Shown here piece by piece: positions 18,882-28,449 of a stretch of 64,000 bases of DNA (within the stretch, counting starts at the first letter, position 1; each line of letters starts with the position of its first letter). Where the stretch lies: assembly GCF_023715345.1 (NCBI RefSeq), contig NZ_JAMBNY010000012.1:92924-156923 (forward strand), written 5' to 3'. The notes below the pieces were generated by a model. It was not told where the DNA came from. It did not search any database and saw only the letters and a list, made by a program, of their open reading frames with translations. Source of the stretch: Paenibacillus camelliae (lineage in GTDB: Bacteria; Bacillota; Bacilli; Paenibacillales; Paenibacillaceae). A program made the translations under genes and the position numbers.

Positions 18882-19988
18882 CTATTGCAGGTCACCAGTA
18901 TAATCAATTAATTGCTTCTCTGCGTGTCGGTCGAAGGCAAGCTGGATTAGCTTATCAAGCAAATCCTTATAGCTTAAGCCTGTTTCTCTCCACAATAGCG
19001 GATACATACTGAATGGTGTGAAGCCTGGTAAAGTATTCGCTTCATTCAAATACCAGTTACCCGTTGTACGCTCTAAGAAGAAATCGATTCGGGACAGGCC
19101 CGTGCCATCAATCGCTTGAAAGGCAGTTATCGCCATCTCTCGCACTTGCTCCATCTGTTCCTCGCTTATTTCAGCTGGAATAGCCATTCTTGATTTGCCA
19201 TCAATGTACTTCGCCTTGTAGTCATAGAAGGCGTTGGAGGAAATAATTTCCCCTGCAATAGATGCCGCTGGCTCCTCATTGCCTAGTACAGCAACCTCAA
19301 TCTCACGACCATCCACGAACTCCTCAACGATGACTTTACGATCAAAGCGGAATGCATACTCAATCGCTTGAATCAGCTCCTCACGATTGTTTGCTTTAGA
19401 AACACCTACACTAGAGCCTAGGTTAGCAGGCTTAACAAAGCAAGGGTAGCCGAGAGCGATCTCGCATTCCATTAAGTAAAATTCTTGCTGCTTCAGCCAT
19501 TGCGGCTTCGTGAAGTAACGAAACACACATTGAGGCAAGCCAGCATCAGCAAATGCCTTTTTCATAAATACTTTATCCATGCCAACAGAGGAAGCTAATA
19601 CACCTGCACCAACATAGGGAATGTTCGCCATCTCGAACAGACCTTGAATCGTTCCATCCTCGCCAAATGTACCGTGCAGCAATGGCAGCATCACATCGAC
19701 TTGATCCTCATGCACAATTCCATCTATAGCTGAAAATAAAGAAAATAGTGCAGCATGTGTCGTTCCTTTTCCAGTGCTAGCTGCAATACGCAGCTGTTCA
19801 GCGGATTCAGGTGGCTGATTCATGGCAGGGCCAGACAGCCATTGCCCTTGCTTCGTAATATAAAACGGCTTAATCTCATATTTGCTATAATCAAATTCCT
19901 TCGAAACGGCAAATGCAGTGGACAGAGATACCTCATGCTCCCCTGACTTACCGCCGTAAACTAGGCCTACCTTAATTTTACTTCCCAT
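18882..19988 (-). CDS. ddl: D-alanine--D-alanine ligase
   Basis: 368 residues from ATG at 19988 (GGAGGAACAGTA ahead); a longer frame starts 10 codons upstream without a better SD. ATP-grasp enzyme: VYGGKSGEHEVS at the N-terminus, PLLHGTFGEDGTIQGL, VKPANLGSSVGVSK and LNEANTLPGFTPFSMYP. It joins two D-Ala molecules for the peptidoglycan stem. The gene lies 83 bp downstream of the Amidase_6 gene with no terminator between them, so they may be co-transcribed. Confidence 0.95.
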   Translation of the reverse strand: MGSKIKVGLVYGGKSGEHEVSLSTAFAVSKEFDYSKYEIKPFYITKQGQWLSGPAMNQPPESAEQLRIAASTGKGTTHAALFSLFSAIDGIVHEDQVDVMLPLLHGTFGEDGTIQGLFEMANIPYVGAGVLASSVGMDKVFMKKAFADAGLPQCVFRYFTKPQWLKQQEFYLMECEIALGYPCFVKPANLGSSVGVSKANNREELIQAIEYAFRFDRKVIVEEFVDGREIEVAVLGNEEPAASIAGEIISSNAFYDYKAKYIDGKSRMAIPAEISEEQMEQVREMAITAFQAIDGTGLSRIDFFLERTTGNWYLNEANTLPGFTPFSMYPLLWRETGLSYKDLLDKLIQLAFDRHAEKQLIDYTGDLQ

Positions 19989-20071
19989 TACTGTTCCTCC
20001 GCTGCTTTCATTAAGCACACGATGTGTACCTTCTTTTTGATAAATGAATGAGGTGGACAGCTGCAGTTTGC

Positions 20072-21313
20072 TTACAAATAATCACTTATATGAAAGAAGC
20101 GATAACGTGTATTCGGTGTCCAGGCATAGGAATCCTGATAGTCCCAGTAACGATGCTTGCTTGCTACCGTATTGGCATTAACAAGCGGCTGCCCTTTACT
20201 ATCAAAGGCGGTAACAATTGTCGAATGCTGAAACGTATTGTTCCCGTTCCAATCGTAGACAATAATATCACCAAGCTCAAGCTTATCTGCACGATCAACC
20301 TCGACTGCACGCAAGCCCTTGCTGCGTGATTTCGATAGAAATGCAGTCAGCGAGCGAGATACTGCCCAGCTGTAGCTCCACCATTCCTTACCCTTTTGCT
20401 GTCGTCCTTTGTACCACCATCCACTATCTCTTCTATTAGTATAGTGCATCGGTACTTCACCTGCAAAGAGACATTGGGAAACATAATTCGTGCAGTTGGC
20501 TTCGAACTCCTCGTACTGTGGATTCGGTTGATTCCACCAAGTATCGGCGTATGCTACTGCTTGCTCCCGACGATAACGCTTCATATTACGCATGTTGCGG
20601 AAATTAATAAGCTCAGGATTTAGGTATGGTCTAGGAACCAACGGCTCCTCCTCTTCCTCGATGTCATTTTGAGCATTCCAATCGATGGCTGTGGATGCAT
20701 AACGAGGCTTGCGTTCAGGAGTAATGGGCTCGATCCTTGTAATACGCCAGCTGTCTTCCGTGCTTGATAGCCATATCCGCTCCTGATCAACGCGTTCCTC
20801 AAAATAATGCTGATCATCCTGAGCGATTTTCCGTTTCACATATAGCTTTACATTTAAGATGACTTCATTCTCGAGCTCATTTACACTTAGTATTTCTGCC
20901 TTCATCTCACTTCCCGCTACATGGGCTCCGCGATATAGATCCCGTTCACGTAGTCGGTTCAATCGCTCGCTTAAACGCTCATTATGTAGCTGGTCAAGTG
21001 AAAACTCGCTTAAACGATAGCTGTGCTGCTCTGTTTCTGCTTGATTGTAGCGCGTAATATATTGCTGAAACAGTGGCCTCCAATCTGTTACCTTCTCTCG
21101 TTTAACCTTACTCGTTAACGGCGGTAATGAGGCTTTAATTGTGCCTGTTCTGGTAGGCTGCTGATCCATGCTTGGAGCAAAGTTAGAAGCTTGCACATGC
21201 TTGGATTGCCCTGTAATCATCGTTGAGCGCTGTGCAGCGTGAATAACTGCCTGCTGCTGCTTGCCTTTTGTCTTTTTTCTTCTGCGTCTTGTGTGGACTG
21301 TGGACCTGCTCAT
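20072..21313 (-). CDS. Amidase_6-type (CHAP/NlpC-like fold) putative amidase domain protein
   Basis: 413 residues from ATG at 21313 (GAGGAGGGGAAGT upstream). A basic N-terminus (RSTVHTRRRRKKTKG) lacks a clear signal peptide. The middle region forms an alpha/beta segment. The C-terminal 160 residues match the putative amidase domain PF12671: catalytic Cys in EANCTNYVSQCL, His in TFQHSTIV and the Asn/Asp region VNANT. Proteins of this family are thought to act on cell-wall peptides. Without a visible secretion signal the location is uncertain. Confidence 0.85.
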   Translation of the reverse strand: MSRSTVHTRRRRKKTKGKQQQAVIHAAQRSTMITGQSKHVQASNFAPSMDQQPTRTGTIKASLPPLTSKVKREKVTDWRPLFQQYITRYNQAETEQHSYRLSEFSLDQLHNERLSERLNRLRERDLYRGAHVAGSEMKAEILSVNELENEVILNVKLYVKRKIAQDDQHYFEERVDQERIWLSSTEDSWRITRIEPITPERKPRYASTAIDWNAQNDIEEEEEPLVPRPYLNPELINFRNMRNMKRYRREQAVAYADTWWNQPNPQYEEFEANCTNYVSQCLFAGEVPMHYTNRRDSGWWYKGRQQKGKEWWSYSWAVSRSLTAFLSKSRSKGLRAVEVDRADKLELGDIIVYDWNGNNTFQHSTIVTAFDSKGQPLVNANTVASKHRYWDYQDSYAWTPNTRYRFFHISDYL

Positions 21314-21395
21314 ACTTCCCCTCCTCACAGCTTTGAATTGTAAAAAGTCTACCGTGGTTGGATAACTGCTTCATTATATGCATAGACTTGGCTAT

Positions 21396-21763
21396 TCATG
21401 TTGAATTCAACATACGATGCATGCCGAATATGCTACTGGGTGTTACTTAAAGCTAGAGATTGAGAAGCGCAGCGTACGTTATTGGTACGTGAGCACCGGA
21501 AAGCTCGGCTGAGTTCAAGATTCGACGCCGAATATGCTACCTAGTGTTACTTCGTGATCAAAGTCGGACTTTTTGAACTTCATCTATAATAAGCGTTCAA
21601 AAAGTTCAGGCTTCAGGACCGAGAAGATGAAGCGATACTAGAGAGCGAGTAGCGCAGCGTACGTTATTGGTACGTGAGCAACAGAGCTTTCGGTAGAGCT
21701 TCATATTCGAAGCCGACTAAGCTACAACGAGTAACGTCGTCATCAAGCCTGGACTTTTTGAAC
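21396..21763 (+). repeat. Cluster of structured repeat copies: 3' fragment, 5'-truncated copy and full copy
   Basis: 21396-21449 holds a 3' fragment (GCCGAATATGCTAC at 21423). 21450-21578 is a copy lacking its 5' terminal arm (core at about 21470-21495, second GCCGAATATGCTAC at 21527). 21595-21763 is a full 169-bp copy with a 19-nt terminal stem (one wobble) between GTTCAAAAAGTTCAGGCTT and AAGCCTGGACTTTTTGAAC. The cluster lies directly upstream of the acnA promoter and in plus orientation, opposite to the array at 6.2-7.1 kb. Confidence 0.88.
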
Positions 21764-21790
21764 TTCATCTAAGAAAGGTTACATTTACAC

Positions 21791-21835
21791 TTTACGTCCG
21801 CACTCATTTACCGCTATACTATAGATATAGGTTAT
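21791..21835 (+). promoter_or_regulatory. Candidate acnA promoter with possible CcpC-like half-sites
   Basis: TTTACG (21791-21796) and TATACT (21815-21820), 18-bp spacer. Just downstream, ATAG-N7-TTAT (21821-21835) is one base from the ATAA-N7-TTAT box described for CcpC of Bacillus, the citrate-responsive repressor of citB. Position relative to the promoter differs from B. subtilis, so this is tentative. Confidence 0.4.
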
Positions 21836-21842
21836 TTTGAAA

Positions 21843-21867
21843 TACAGTTTCACCTAATGAAACTGTA
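21843..21867 (+). promoter_or_regulatory. Perfect 10-bp dyad in the acnA leader
   Basis: TACAGTTTCA, five bases, TGAAACTGTA: a perfect inverted repeat between the promoter and the SD (AAAGGAGA) of acnA. It has no T-run, so it is not a terminator. It may be an operator or a leader hairpin; the sequence alone cannot decide. Confidence 0.55.
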
Positions 21868-21892
21868 AATAAATGAACAAAGGAGACTTACG

Positions 21893-24604
21893 ATGGCTAC
21901 ACAAAACGAATATTCCGTTCGCTCCACGCTTGTATCTGGCGGTAAAGAGTATGCTTACTACCAGCTAGCTGGACTTGAACAACAAGGCTTTAAAGATATT
22001 TCCAAGCTGCCATTCTCCATTAAAGTATTGCTTGAAGCAGCTGTTCGTCAATTTGACGGCCGTGCCATTACACCAGAGCATGTTAAGCAGCTTGCTAACT
22101 GGGCGAATGGACGCGAGGATAAAGAGATTCCTTTCATTCCAGCTCGTATCGTTCTACAAGACTTTACAGGTGTTCCGGTTGTTGTTGACTTAGCAGCAAT
22201 GCGTGACACTGTTAAAAAAGCTGGTGGAGACCCTAAAAAAATCAATCCGCTTGTTCCTGTTGACCTTGTTATCGACCACTCTGTTATGGTTGATGCATTC
22301 GGTACTCCAGAGGCGCTTGAGTATAATACTAAAGTTGAATTTGAGCGTAACGAGGAGCGCTACCGTTTCCTTCGCTGGGCTCAAACTGCATTTGATAACT
22401 TCCGTGCTGTTCCTCCAGGAACAGGTATCGTTCACCAAGTTAACCTTGAGTATCTGGCAAGCGTTGCAGCTACAAAAACAGTTGATGGTGAAACGGTTGT
22501 ATTCCCTGACTCTCTAGTTGGTACGGACTCTCATACAACAATGATCAATGGTCTTGGTGTTGTTGGTTGGGGTGTTGGTGGTATCGAGGCGGAAGCAGGT
22601 ATGCTTGGACAACCTCTATACTTCGTTATGCCTGAGGTTATTGGCTTCAAGCTTACAGGCAGCCTAGCAGAGGGTGCAACAGCGACTGACCTTGCACTTA
22701 CGGTTACTGAAATGCTTCGTAAAAAAGGCGTAGTAGGTAAATTCGTAGAGTTCTTCGGTCCTGGTCTATCCAATATTTCATTGCCTGACCGTGCGACAGT
22801 TGCGAATATGGCGCCAGAATACGGTGCGACAATTGGCTTCTTCCCAGTAGACAGCGAGACACTATCGTTCATGCGTCAAACTGGCCGCTCTGAAGAGCAA
22901 ATCGCTCTTGTTGAAGCTTACTACAAAGCTCAAGATATGTATCGTACAGATGAAACGCCAGATCCTGTATTTACAGATGTGATCGAGCTTGATCTTTCTA
23001 CAATCGTTCCTTCACTTGCAGGTCCTAAACGTCCGCAAGACCGTGTAGAGCTTACTAACATGAAGAAGGAATTTAACGATGCAATCCGTAAGCCTGTTGA
23101 AAAAGGCGGCTACGGCTTGTCTGAAGAAAAAATCGCACAAAGCGTTCCTGTGAAGCATCCTAACGGTGCGGAAACTGAGCTTAAAGCAGGTGCAGTTGTT
23201 ATCGCTGCGATTACAAGCTGTACAAACACTTCCAACCCTAGCGTAATGCTTGGTGCTGGTCTTGTAGCTAAAAAAGCAGTTGAACGTGGCTTAGTGAAGC
23301 CTGCATACGTGAAAAGCTCACTTACACCAGGTTCTCTAGTTGTTACGGAATACTTGAAAAAAGCGAATCTTATCGAGCCGCTTGAAGCTCTTGGCTTCCA
23401 CGTTGCTGGGTATGGCTGTGCAACATGTATCGGTAACTCTGGTCCACTTCCTGAGGAAGTAAGCCAAGCGGTAGCTGACAACGATCTAACCGTTGCTGCA
23501 GTTATCTCTGGTAACCGTAACTTTGAAGGCCGCGTGCATGCTCAAGTAAAAGCAAACTACCTTGCTTCTCCACCACTTGTCGTTGCTTATGCTCTAGCTG
23601 GTACAGTTAATATTGACCTTGCTACTGAGCCAATTGGCTACGATCAACAAGGTGAAGCTGTATACTTGAAAGATATCTGGCCAACAAATGCTGAGATTAA
23701 AGAAGCTGTTGCAGCATCTCTTAATCCGCAAATGTTCCATGATAAATATGCGAATGTATTTACGCAAAATGAACGCTGGAATGCGATCGATGTACCTGAA
23801 GGCGAAAGCTATGAGTGGGATGCGAAGTCAACTTATATTCAAAACCCTCCATTCTTCTCTGACCTAGGTGAAGGTCTAAACGATATCGCTGATATTAAAG
23901 CGGCTAACGTACTAGCATTGATGGGTGACTCTGTAACAACAGACCATATCTCTCCTGCTGGTAACATTACCGTATCAAGCCCAGCGGGCAAATACTTGAT
24001 CGACAATGGCGTAGAGCGTAAAGATTTCAACTCTTATGGTTCTCGTCGTGGTAACCATGAAGTAATGATGCGCGGTACATTTGCCAACATTCGTATCCGT
24101 AACGCAGTTGCTCCAGGTACTGAGGGTGGCGTAACAACTTACCTGCCTGACAACGAAGTAATGTCCATCTATGATGCTTCCATGAAGTATCAAGCAGAAG
24201 ATAAAAACCTAGTCGTTATCGCTGGTAAAGAGTACGGTACTGGTTCTTCTCGTGACTGGGCTGCAAAAGGTACGTATCTTCTAGGCGTTAAAGCAGTTAT
24301 CGCTGAGAGCTTTGAGCGTATTCACCGTTCTAACCTTGTTGGTATGGGCGTGCTTCCGCTTCAGTTCAAAGCAGGTGACAGCTGGCAGTCTCTAGGCATC
24401 ACTGGCCGCGAAACATTCGACATTACTGGCTTGTCTAACGACGTTCAGCCAGGACAAGAGGTTGCGGTAACAGCTACTCGTGAAGACGGCACAACGTTCC
24501 AATTCAATGTGATCGTTCGTCTTGATTCACTTGTAGACGTAGACTACTACCATAACGGCGGTATTCTGCAAACTGTACTTCGTCAAATGATCGCAAATAT
24601 GTAA
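21893..24604 (+). CDS. acnA: Aconitate hydratase (aconitase A)
   Basis: 903 residues, full length for AcnA/CitB. The [4Fe-4S] cysteines are in [15 protein letters not shown] and [32 protein letters not shown] and [15 protein letters not shown] (swivel domain, substrate Arg) are present. It interconverts citrate and isocitrate in the TCA cycle; in Bacillus the apo form also binds RNA. Codon use is strongly biased to T-ending codons compared with neighbours, as expected for a highly expressed gene. Monocistronic with its own terminator. Confidence 0.97.
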   Translation: MATQNEYSVRSTLVSGGKEYAYYQLAGLEQQGFKDISKLPFSIKVLLEAAVRQFDGRAITPEHVKQLANWANGREDKEIPFIPARIVLQDFTGVPVVVDLAAMRDTVKKAGGDPKKINPLVPVDLVIDHSVMVDAFGTPEALEYNTKVEFERNEERYRFLRWAQTAFDNFRAVPPGTGIVHQVNLEYLASVAATKTVDGETVVFPDSLVGTDSHTTMINGLGVVGWGVGGIEAEAGMLGQPLYFVMPEVIGFKLTGSLAEGATATDLALTVTEMLRKKGVVGKFVEFFGPGLSNISLPDRATVANMAPEYGATIGFFPVDSETLSFMRQTGRSEEQIALVEAYYKAQDMYRTDETPDPVFTDVIELDLSTIVPSLAGPKRPQDRVELTNMKKEFNDAIRKPVEKGGYGLSEEKIAQSVPVKHPNGAETELKAGAVVIAAITSCTNTSNPSVMLGAGLVAKKAVERGLVKPAYVKSSLTPGSLVVTEYLKKANLIEPLEALGFHVAGYGCATCIGNSGPLPEEVSQAVADNDLTVAAVISGNRNFEGRVHAQVKANYLASPPLVVAYALAGTVNIDLATEPIGYDQQGEAVYLKDIWPTNAEIKEAVAASLNPQMFHDKYANVFTQNERWNAIDVPEGESYEWDAKSTYIQNPPFFSDLGEGLNDIADIKAANVLALMGDSVTTDHISPAGNITVSSPAGKYLIDNGVERKDFNSYGSRRGNHEVMMRGTFANIRIRNAVAPGTEGGVTTYLPDNEVMSIYDASMKYQAEDKNLVVIAGKEYGTGSSRDWAAKGTYLLGVKAVIAESFERIHRSNLVGMGVLPLQFKAGDSWQSLGITGRETFDITGLSNDVQPGQEVAVTATREDGTTFQFNVIVRLDSLVDVDYYHNGGILQTVLRQMIANM

Positions 24605-24647
24605 GCTGAACTCATTGCTTCTAAACTCGTATAGAATGCAATAAAAT

Positions 24648-24702
24648 AAGGGGTTGCCTCCAGGTCATGGTACATGACTTGTAGGCAGCCCCTGTTTATT
24701 TA
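24648..24702 (+). terminator. Terminator after acnA
   Basis: Long hairpin: AGGGGTTGCCT and AGGCAGCCCCT outer arms with an inner GTCATG/CATGAC stem, then TGTTTATTT. Could also end transcription from the minus-strand side. Confidence 0.85.
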
Positions 24703-24712
24703 CTTCATCCAT

Positions 24713-25495
24713 TCATCGCGAAGAGTGATGTACTTGAATGTAGTTATCCTCTATGCTCTCTAATCTAGCTTTTTCAGTAAAGAATAAAAACTCCGTATCA
24801 ATTTTCCCATTATAATAGCTTCTTCCGCTGTATGATTTCATAAGAGTTGAATGTTCGCCAGTTCTATCATAATACATGAAGCTTATTATTATGTTCTGAA
24901 ATGCTAATGATTTATCTTCAAAGGATATTGGTTTTTTTATTTGATTATTCGTTAACTCTCTAATAGTAGCAGACCAATCATCCCATAGCTTCATCGAACC
25001 ATACGTTTTTCCCTCTAAGGAAACTGCTTCATCAAGCTGTATTTTGGGATAATAGTAATGTTCTATTCCTCTTGATACCCTATAGCCTCTATGCCTCTCC
25101 ATATAAAAGTGAAGGCTATCAACGTTACTATCCGGATGTAAATTCCAAACGATATGATAGGTTGAAGGATCGTTCCCAAGCTTCCATAACTCAGGTAAAC
25201 CTCTCGTACTAACATAAACAAGCTTCCAACTGTAATGCTTCCAAACCCAATAGCTTAATCCATAATCATCATTTTCTGATATAAATGGAACGACAATGTG
25301 CTTATCATCCAGTTTTATGGTATCCTGAATGACCTTAGCTTGGGCTTGAGGGAACACATCATTGATCTTATCTATGAGCTGCGTAGCATCATGAAACGCG
25401 CCAGGCTTCGCACTAATGATCCAATAAGCGCTAAATAGTACCGCAATAGCTATTACAACGGTAGTAGTAATCTTCCACTTCTTTCTATCCATCAC
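24713..25495 (-). CDS. Unknown protein with N-terminal membrane anchor
   Basis: 260 residues. One hydrophobic helix at about 9-28, then a mainly extracytoplasmic domain rich in aromatic residues (YWVWKHYSWK, HYYYPKIQ). No catalytic motif or family recognised. Its start lies inside the end of the upstream gene (11-bp overlap), so the two are coupled and their products may act together. Confidence 0.75.
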   Translation of the reverse strand: MMDRKKWKITTTVVIAIAVLFSAYWIISAKPGAFHDATQLIDKINDVFPQAQAKVIQDTIKLDDKHIVVPFISENDDYGLSYWVWKHYSWKLVYVSTRGLPELWKLGNDPSTYHIVWNLHPDSNVDSLHFYMERHRGYRVSRGIEHYYYPKIQLDEAVSLEGKTYGSMKLWDDWSATIRELTNNQIKKPISFEDKSLAFQNIIISFMYYDRTGEHSTLMKSYSGRSYYNGKIDTEFLFFTEKARLESIEDNYIQVHHSSR

Positions 25496-26213
25496 TTATT
25501 CCCTCCTGCAGCAAGGATTTCTCAAAGCGATAGTATAGCTGCTTATCATGCGTAGAAGTGATTATTCCTTTTCCATCCATTTCTACGTAGATTACTGTAG
25601 ATAAACCACTGCCCCATTTGCTATCCGTGCCTATTAGTAAATAAGGGAATTGCTCTTGCCTATTGTTCTGGTCACTTTCAAGCACAATTTTTACATACAG
25701 CTCATCACTTTTTAATTGAGCCTCCTGCATTGATGAAAGCTGCTCCTTTAAACTTTCTACATTCAACGAGACTTCCTCAGCAGAAGGATGAAGCCTAATA
25801 ATTGATGCGTTGTTTACCTTTGCAATATGAGTAGAAAGCTTATCCGTCGGATAAAGGACATTCTGAAGCGGTATTGATAACAGCGTTGCTGCCAACAGCA
25901 AATAATTCGCTCCAAAACCCAGCCATGCAAATGAGCGATATTTTTGCCATCTATGCTTGTTACCTCTGCATACAAGAAAAATTAACCACACACCTAGTGG
26001 TAATATCGCAAACCTCAGCATCGTATTCGACATAGACCAATCAAATGAAAAAGAAAATAATCCAACAAGCATAACAATAATCATCTTCCATACGCTAGGC
26101 TTTAATGCTTGCTTCTGATACTGTTTATACGCAAAGTAAGCAATCCCAGCATAAGCTAGAGCGTTAGTTATGATCGGAACAATGCCTATCCCCATATTGA
26201 GCGTAACATTCAA
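25485..26213 (-). CDS. Unknown multi-pass membrane protein
   Basis: About 242 residues. Start probably TTG at 26213, with AGGAGG at 26225-26230 and a second GGGAGG closer. A GTG at 26225 would overlap the SD. Four hydrophobic helices lie in the first 130 residues, then a soluble tail of about 115 residues. No family recognised. Coupled to the following unknown gene by an 11-bp overlap. The two look like a small membrane system of unknown role. Confidence 0.72.
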   Translation of the reverse strand: MNVTLNMGIGIVPIITNALAYAGIAYFAYKQYQKQALKPSVWKMIIVMLVGLFSFSFDWSMSNTMLRFAILPLGVWLIFLVCRGNKHRWQKYRSFAWLGFGANYLLLAATLLSIPLQNVLYPTDKLSTHIAKVNNASIIRLHPSAEEVSLNVESLKEQLSSMQEAQLKSDELYVKIVLESDQNNRQEQFPYLLIGTDSKWGSGLSTVIYVEMDGKGIITSTHDKQLYYRFEKSLLQEGISDG

Positions 26214-26348
26214 TCGGCCTCCCACCTCCTCATAGCTTCAATATAGTTTACTAATAACAGCACCAACCTTTGCATACATTAACATAAATTAACATAACTT
26301 TCTTCATCAGTAAACCATAACGCTACACAGTACATCACTGGACACAGC

Positions 26349-26390
26349 AAAGCGGCCAGTCCCTACGAGGAGGTGCTGGCCGCTTTCCGC
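26349..26390 (-). terminator. Terminator after the LTA-synthase-like gene
   Basis: Perfect 11-bp stem AAAGCGGCCAG/CTGGCCGCTTT with a 16-nt loop. Lies about 100 bp after the stop codon; T-run weak on either side. Confidence 0.7.
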
Positions 26391-26487
26391 TTTGTTAGCT
26401 TATATTCTGTTGTGCTTATCATTCGCCAGAGTATGCTAAATTGATCATGCTCTCCTGCTATTCATCTGTCATTAGCTGGTGAAGCAA

Positions 26488-28449
26488 TTATTCCAGCGTA
26501 TAGCCTTCTAGCGGTGTCTTGCGAATAAATGTGCCATCTACATAATCAGCCAAGTATCGCTTGCCGAACATCAAATCATACTGCACCTTAAGGTAATCAT
26601 CTACCAATGACTTGGAGTGCTCAGGTACTTTGTTATACAACTGGCTCTCTGCATCAACATAGAGTGCTCCTGTCATGGCGGGAAGCTTCTTTGCCAGCAT
26701 GGAGCCAAGCGCAAACTGCGCAGGCTTGCCCATATGGAGCTCATCCAGGATGACGGACCCGAGGAAGGAATAGCTCAATGCGGGATACATTTGTTTTTCC
26801 ATTGGCATGTTTGACCAGGTGACGAATGGAATGCTTCGCATCCGCTGCCATTCCTCAAGCGACCATTCCCAAGCGCTAGGGCTGGAAATGAGTCCCCCTT
26901 GCAAATAGACGGAATATTGCTCGCCCAGCATAGGCAAATGATCGCCATAGAAAATAATTACGGTCGGCTCTCCTGATTGCTCAAAATGAGTAATTAAATC
27001 TCCCAGCGCTTTATCGGCATCGCGCACACCTTGAGTGTATGTTTGCAAAATCTGAGCTGCCTCTTCTGTCAGTTCCCCCGAAACCTGCACCTCATGCTCC
27101 TGATAGCGCGGTTTGCTGTATGGTCCGTGATTTTGCATCGTAACAGCATAAATAAACATCGGTCTGTCGGAAGCTGAAACCTCCTCGATAATGCTCTTTG
27201 TCACTTCCTCATCTGAAATATAAGCGCCTTTGAACTGAGGATTGTCAAAGCCTGTCTTGCTCTTATAGCGCTCAAAGCCAAACGACTTGTACACCCGATT
27301 GCGGCTCCAAAACCAGCCGTCATACGGATGAATCCCCATGCTGTAATAACCTTGGTCTTCAAAATAGGAGGCCAGTGTCGGCAGTGAATCGCCTACATGC
27401 TGCTGATAAGGCACCGCCCCTTGCGGCAGCAGACTCATCGACAGGCCGGTCAGCACCTCAAACTCGACATTGCTTGTCCCGCCGCCGAATTGCGGCGACA
27501 GCAGATACCCTGAGGTGAACTGCTGCTGCAAACCTCGTACAGTCGGAATCGGGTCCTCACTGAAGGACACATTGGGCAGCAGCATCGGGTCCCAGAAGGC
27601 TTCATTCATAATGAAAATAACATTCGGCATAACTTCAGCACGGCCACTCGCCGACGAATTATCTTGCACACCGTTAGCCGACTGGGCGCGATCCTGTTGA
27701 ATGGTGACTATGCTGTCTGCAATTCGGGCAAGCTCCTCCTTGCTGTAGCCCTCGGGCCGTTCAATAATTGTATGCTTTACATTCATGATAAAAGCAGCTG
27801 CCAGCCCATTATCGGTGTAAGTTTTGTTCTGATTCCAGACGGTTTCCTTATAACCAAGCTCCTTAGCCAGCTTGCCAGCCCATGTTGACTGCACACCTAC
27901 TGCATACAGTACATATATAGACAACAGGCCGAACATAAGCCGCACCAGCAGCGGCAGCGAAAGCTTTGGCACAATGATGCGCAGAAGAAAAATGCAGATG
28001 ATACACAGTAATATGATCAGCAGCTTGGAGGCTGCCGAGAAGCTGGAGATGTAAGGGAAAATATTAAGTCCTTCTTTTCTCAGCATCAAATCCCAAGGGA
28101 AGAACGGTTCTCCAATGAGCGAGGACTTGAAGTAGCTGGTCAAGGCTGCTAGCGTCAAAAGCAGAGCCGATAGACCAGCAGCAACCACAAATCGACCGAC
28201 AAGCGCATAGACCAAAATAAATAAAGTTATATAAATACCATAATTGAACATTGAGATGGTGGTGTTCTTCAGCATCCATTCAACCGCGCTGATCAGAGAG
28301 CCACGCTGCAACATCTCCGTCCACAGCACTAAACCAATCGGCAGCAACAGCGTCATGCCTGTTATACTACTGTATTTTCGCAGCGGACTTCCCTCTAAAA
28401 TTCGCTGTAGCCCAGCTCGCCAGGCAATAATGCGTGCAGTAAATATCAT
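26488..28449 (-). CDS. LTA synthase-family sulfatase (LtaS/YfnI-like) membrane protein
   Basis: 653 residues. Five to six membrane helices cover about 1-205. The extracellular sulfatase-fold domain follows. NEAFWD (metal Glu region), GGGTSNVEFEVLTG (catalytic Thr), GIHPYDGWFWSRNRVY and YGDHLPMLG are the LtaS motifs. Such enzymes transfer glycerol phosphate from phosphatidylglycerol to a growing or primer lipid outside the membrane. The first codon overlaps the end of the FAD-protein gene (ATGA), an unusual partner. This pair appears somewhat more GC-rich than flanking genes. Confidence 0.9.
   Translation of the reverse strand: MIFTARIIAWRAGLQRILEGSPLRKYSSITGMTLLLPIGLVLWTEMLQRGSLISAVEWMLKNTTISMFNYGIYITLFILVYALVGRFVVAAGLSALLLTLAALTSYFKSSLIGEPFFPWDLMLRKEGLNIFPYISSFSAASKLLIILLCIICIFLLRIIVPKLSLPLLVRLMFGLLSIYVLYAVGVQSTWAGKLAKELGYKETVWNQNKTYTDNGLAAAFIMNVKHTIIERPEGYSKEELARIADSIVTIQQDRAQSANGVQDNSSASGRAEVMPNVIFIMNEAFWDPMLLPNVSFSEDPIPTVRGLQQQFTSGYLLSPQFGGGTSNVEFEVLTGLSMSLLPQGAVPYQQHVGDSLPTLASYFEDQGYYSMGIHPYDGWFWSRNRVYKSFGFERYKSKTGFDNPQFKGAYISDEEVTKSIIEEVSASDRPMFIYAVTMQNHGPYSKPRYQEHEVQVSGELTEEAAQILQTYTQGVRDADKALGDLITHFEQSGEPTVIIFYGDHLPMLGEQYSVYLQGGLISSPSAWEWSLEEWQRMRSIPFVTWSNMPMEKQMYPALSYSFLGSVILDELHMGKPAQFALGSMLAKKLPAMTGALYVDAESQLYNKVPEHSKSLVDDYLKVQYDLMFGKRYLADYVDGTFIRKTPLEGYTLE

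Noticed and set aside
21843..21867. Eukaryotic-type iron-responsive element
   Set aside because: The loop is CCTAA, not CAGTGN, and the bulged C is missing.
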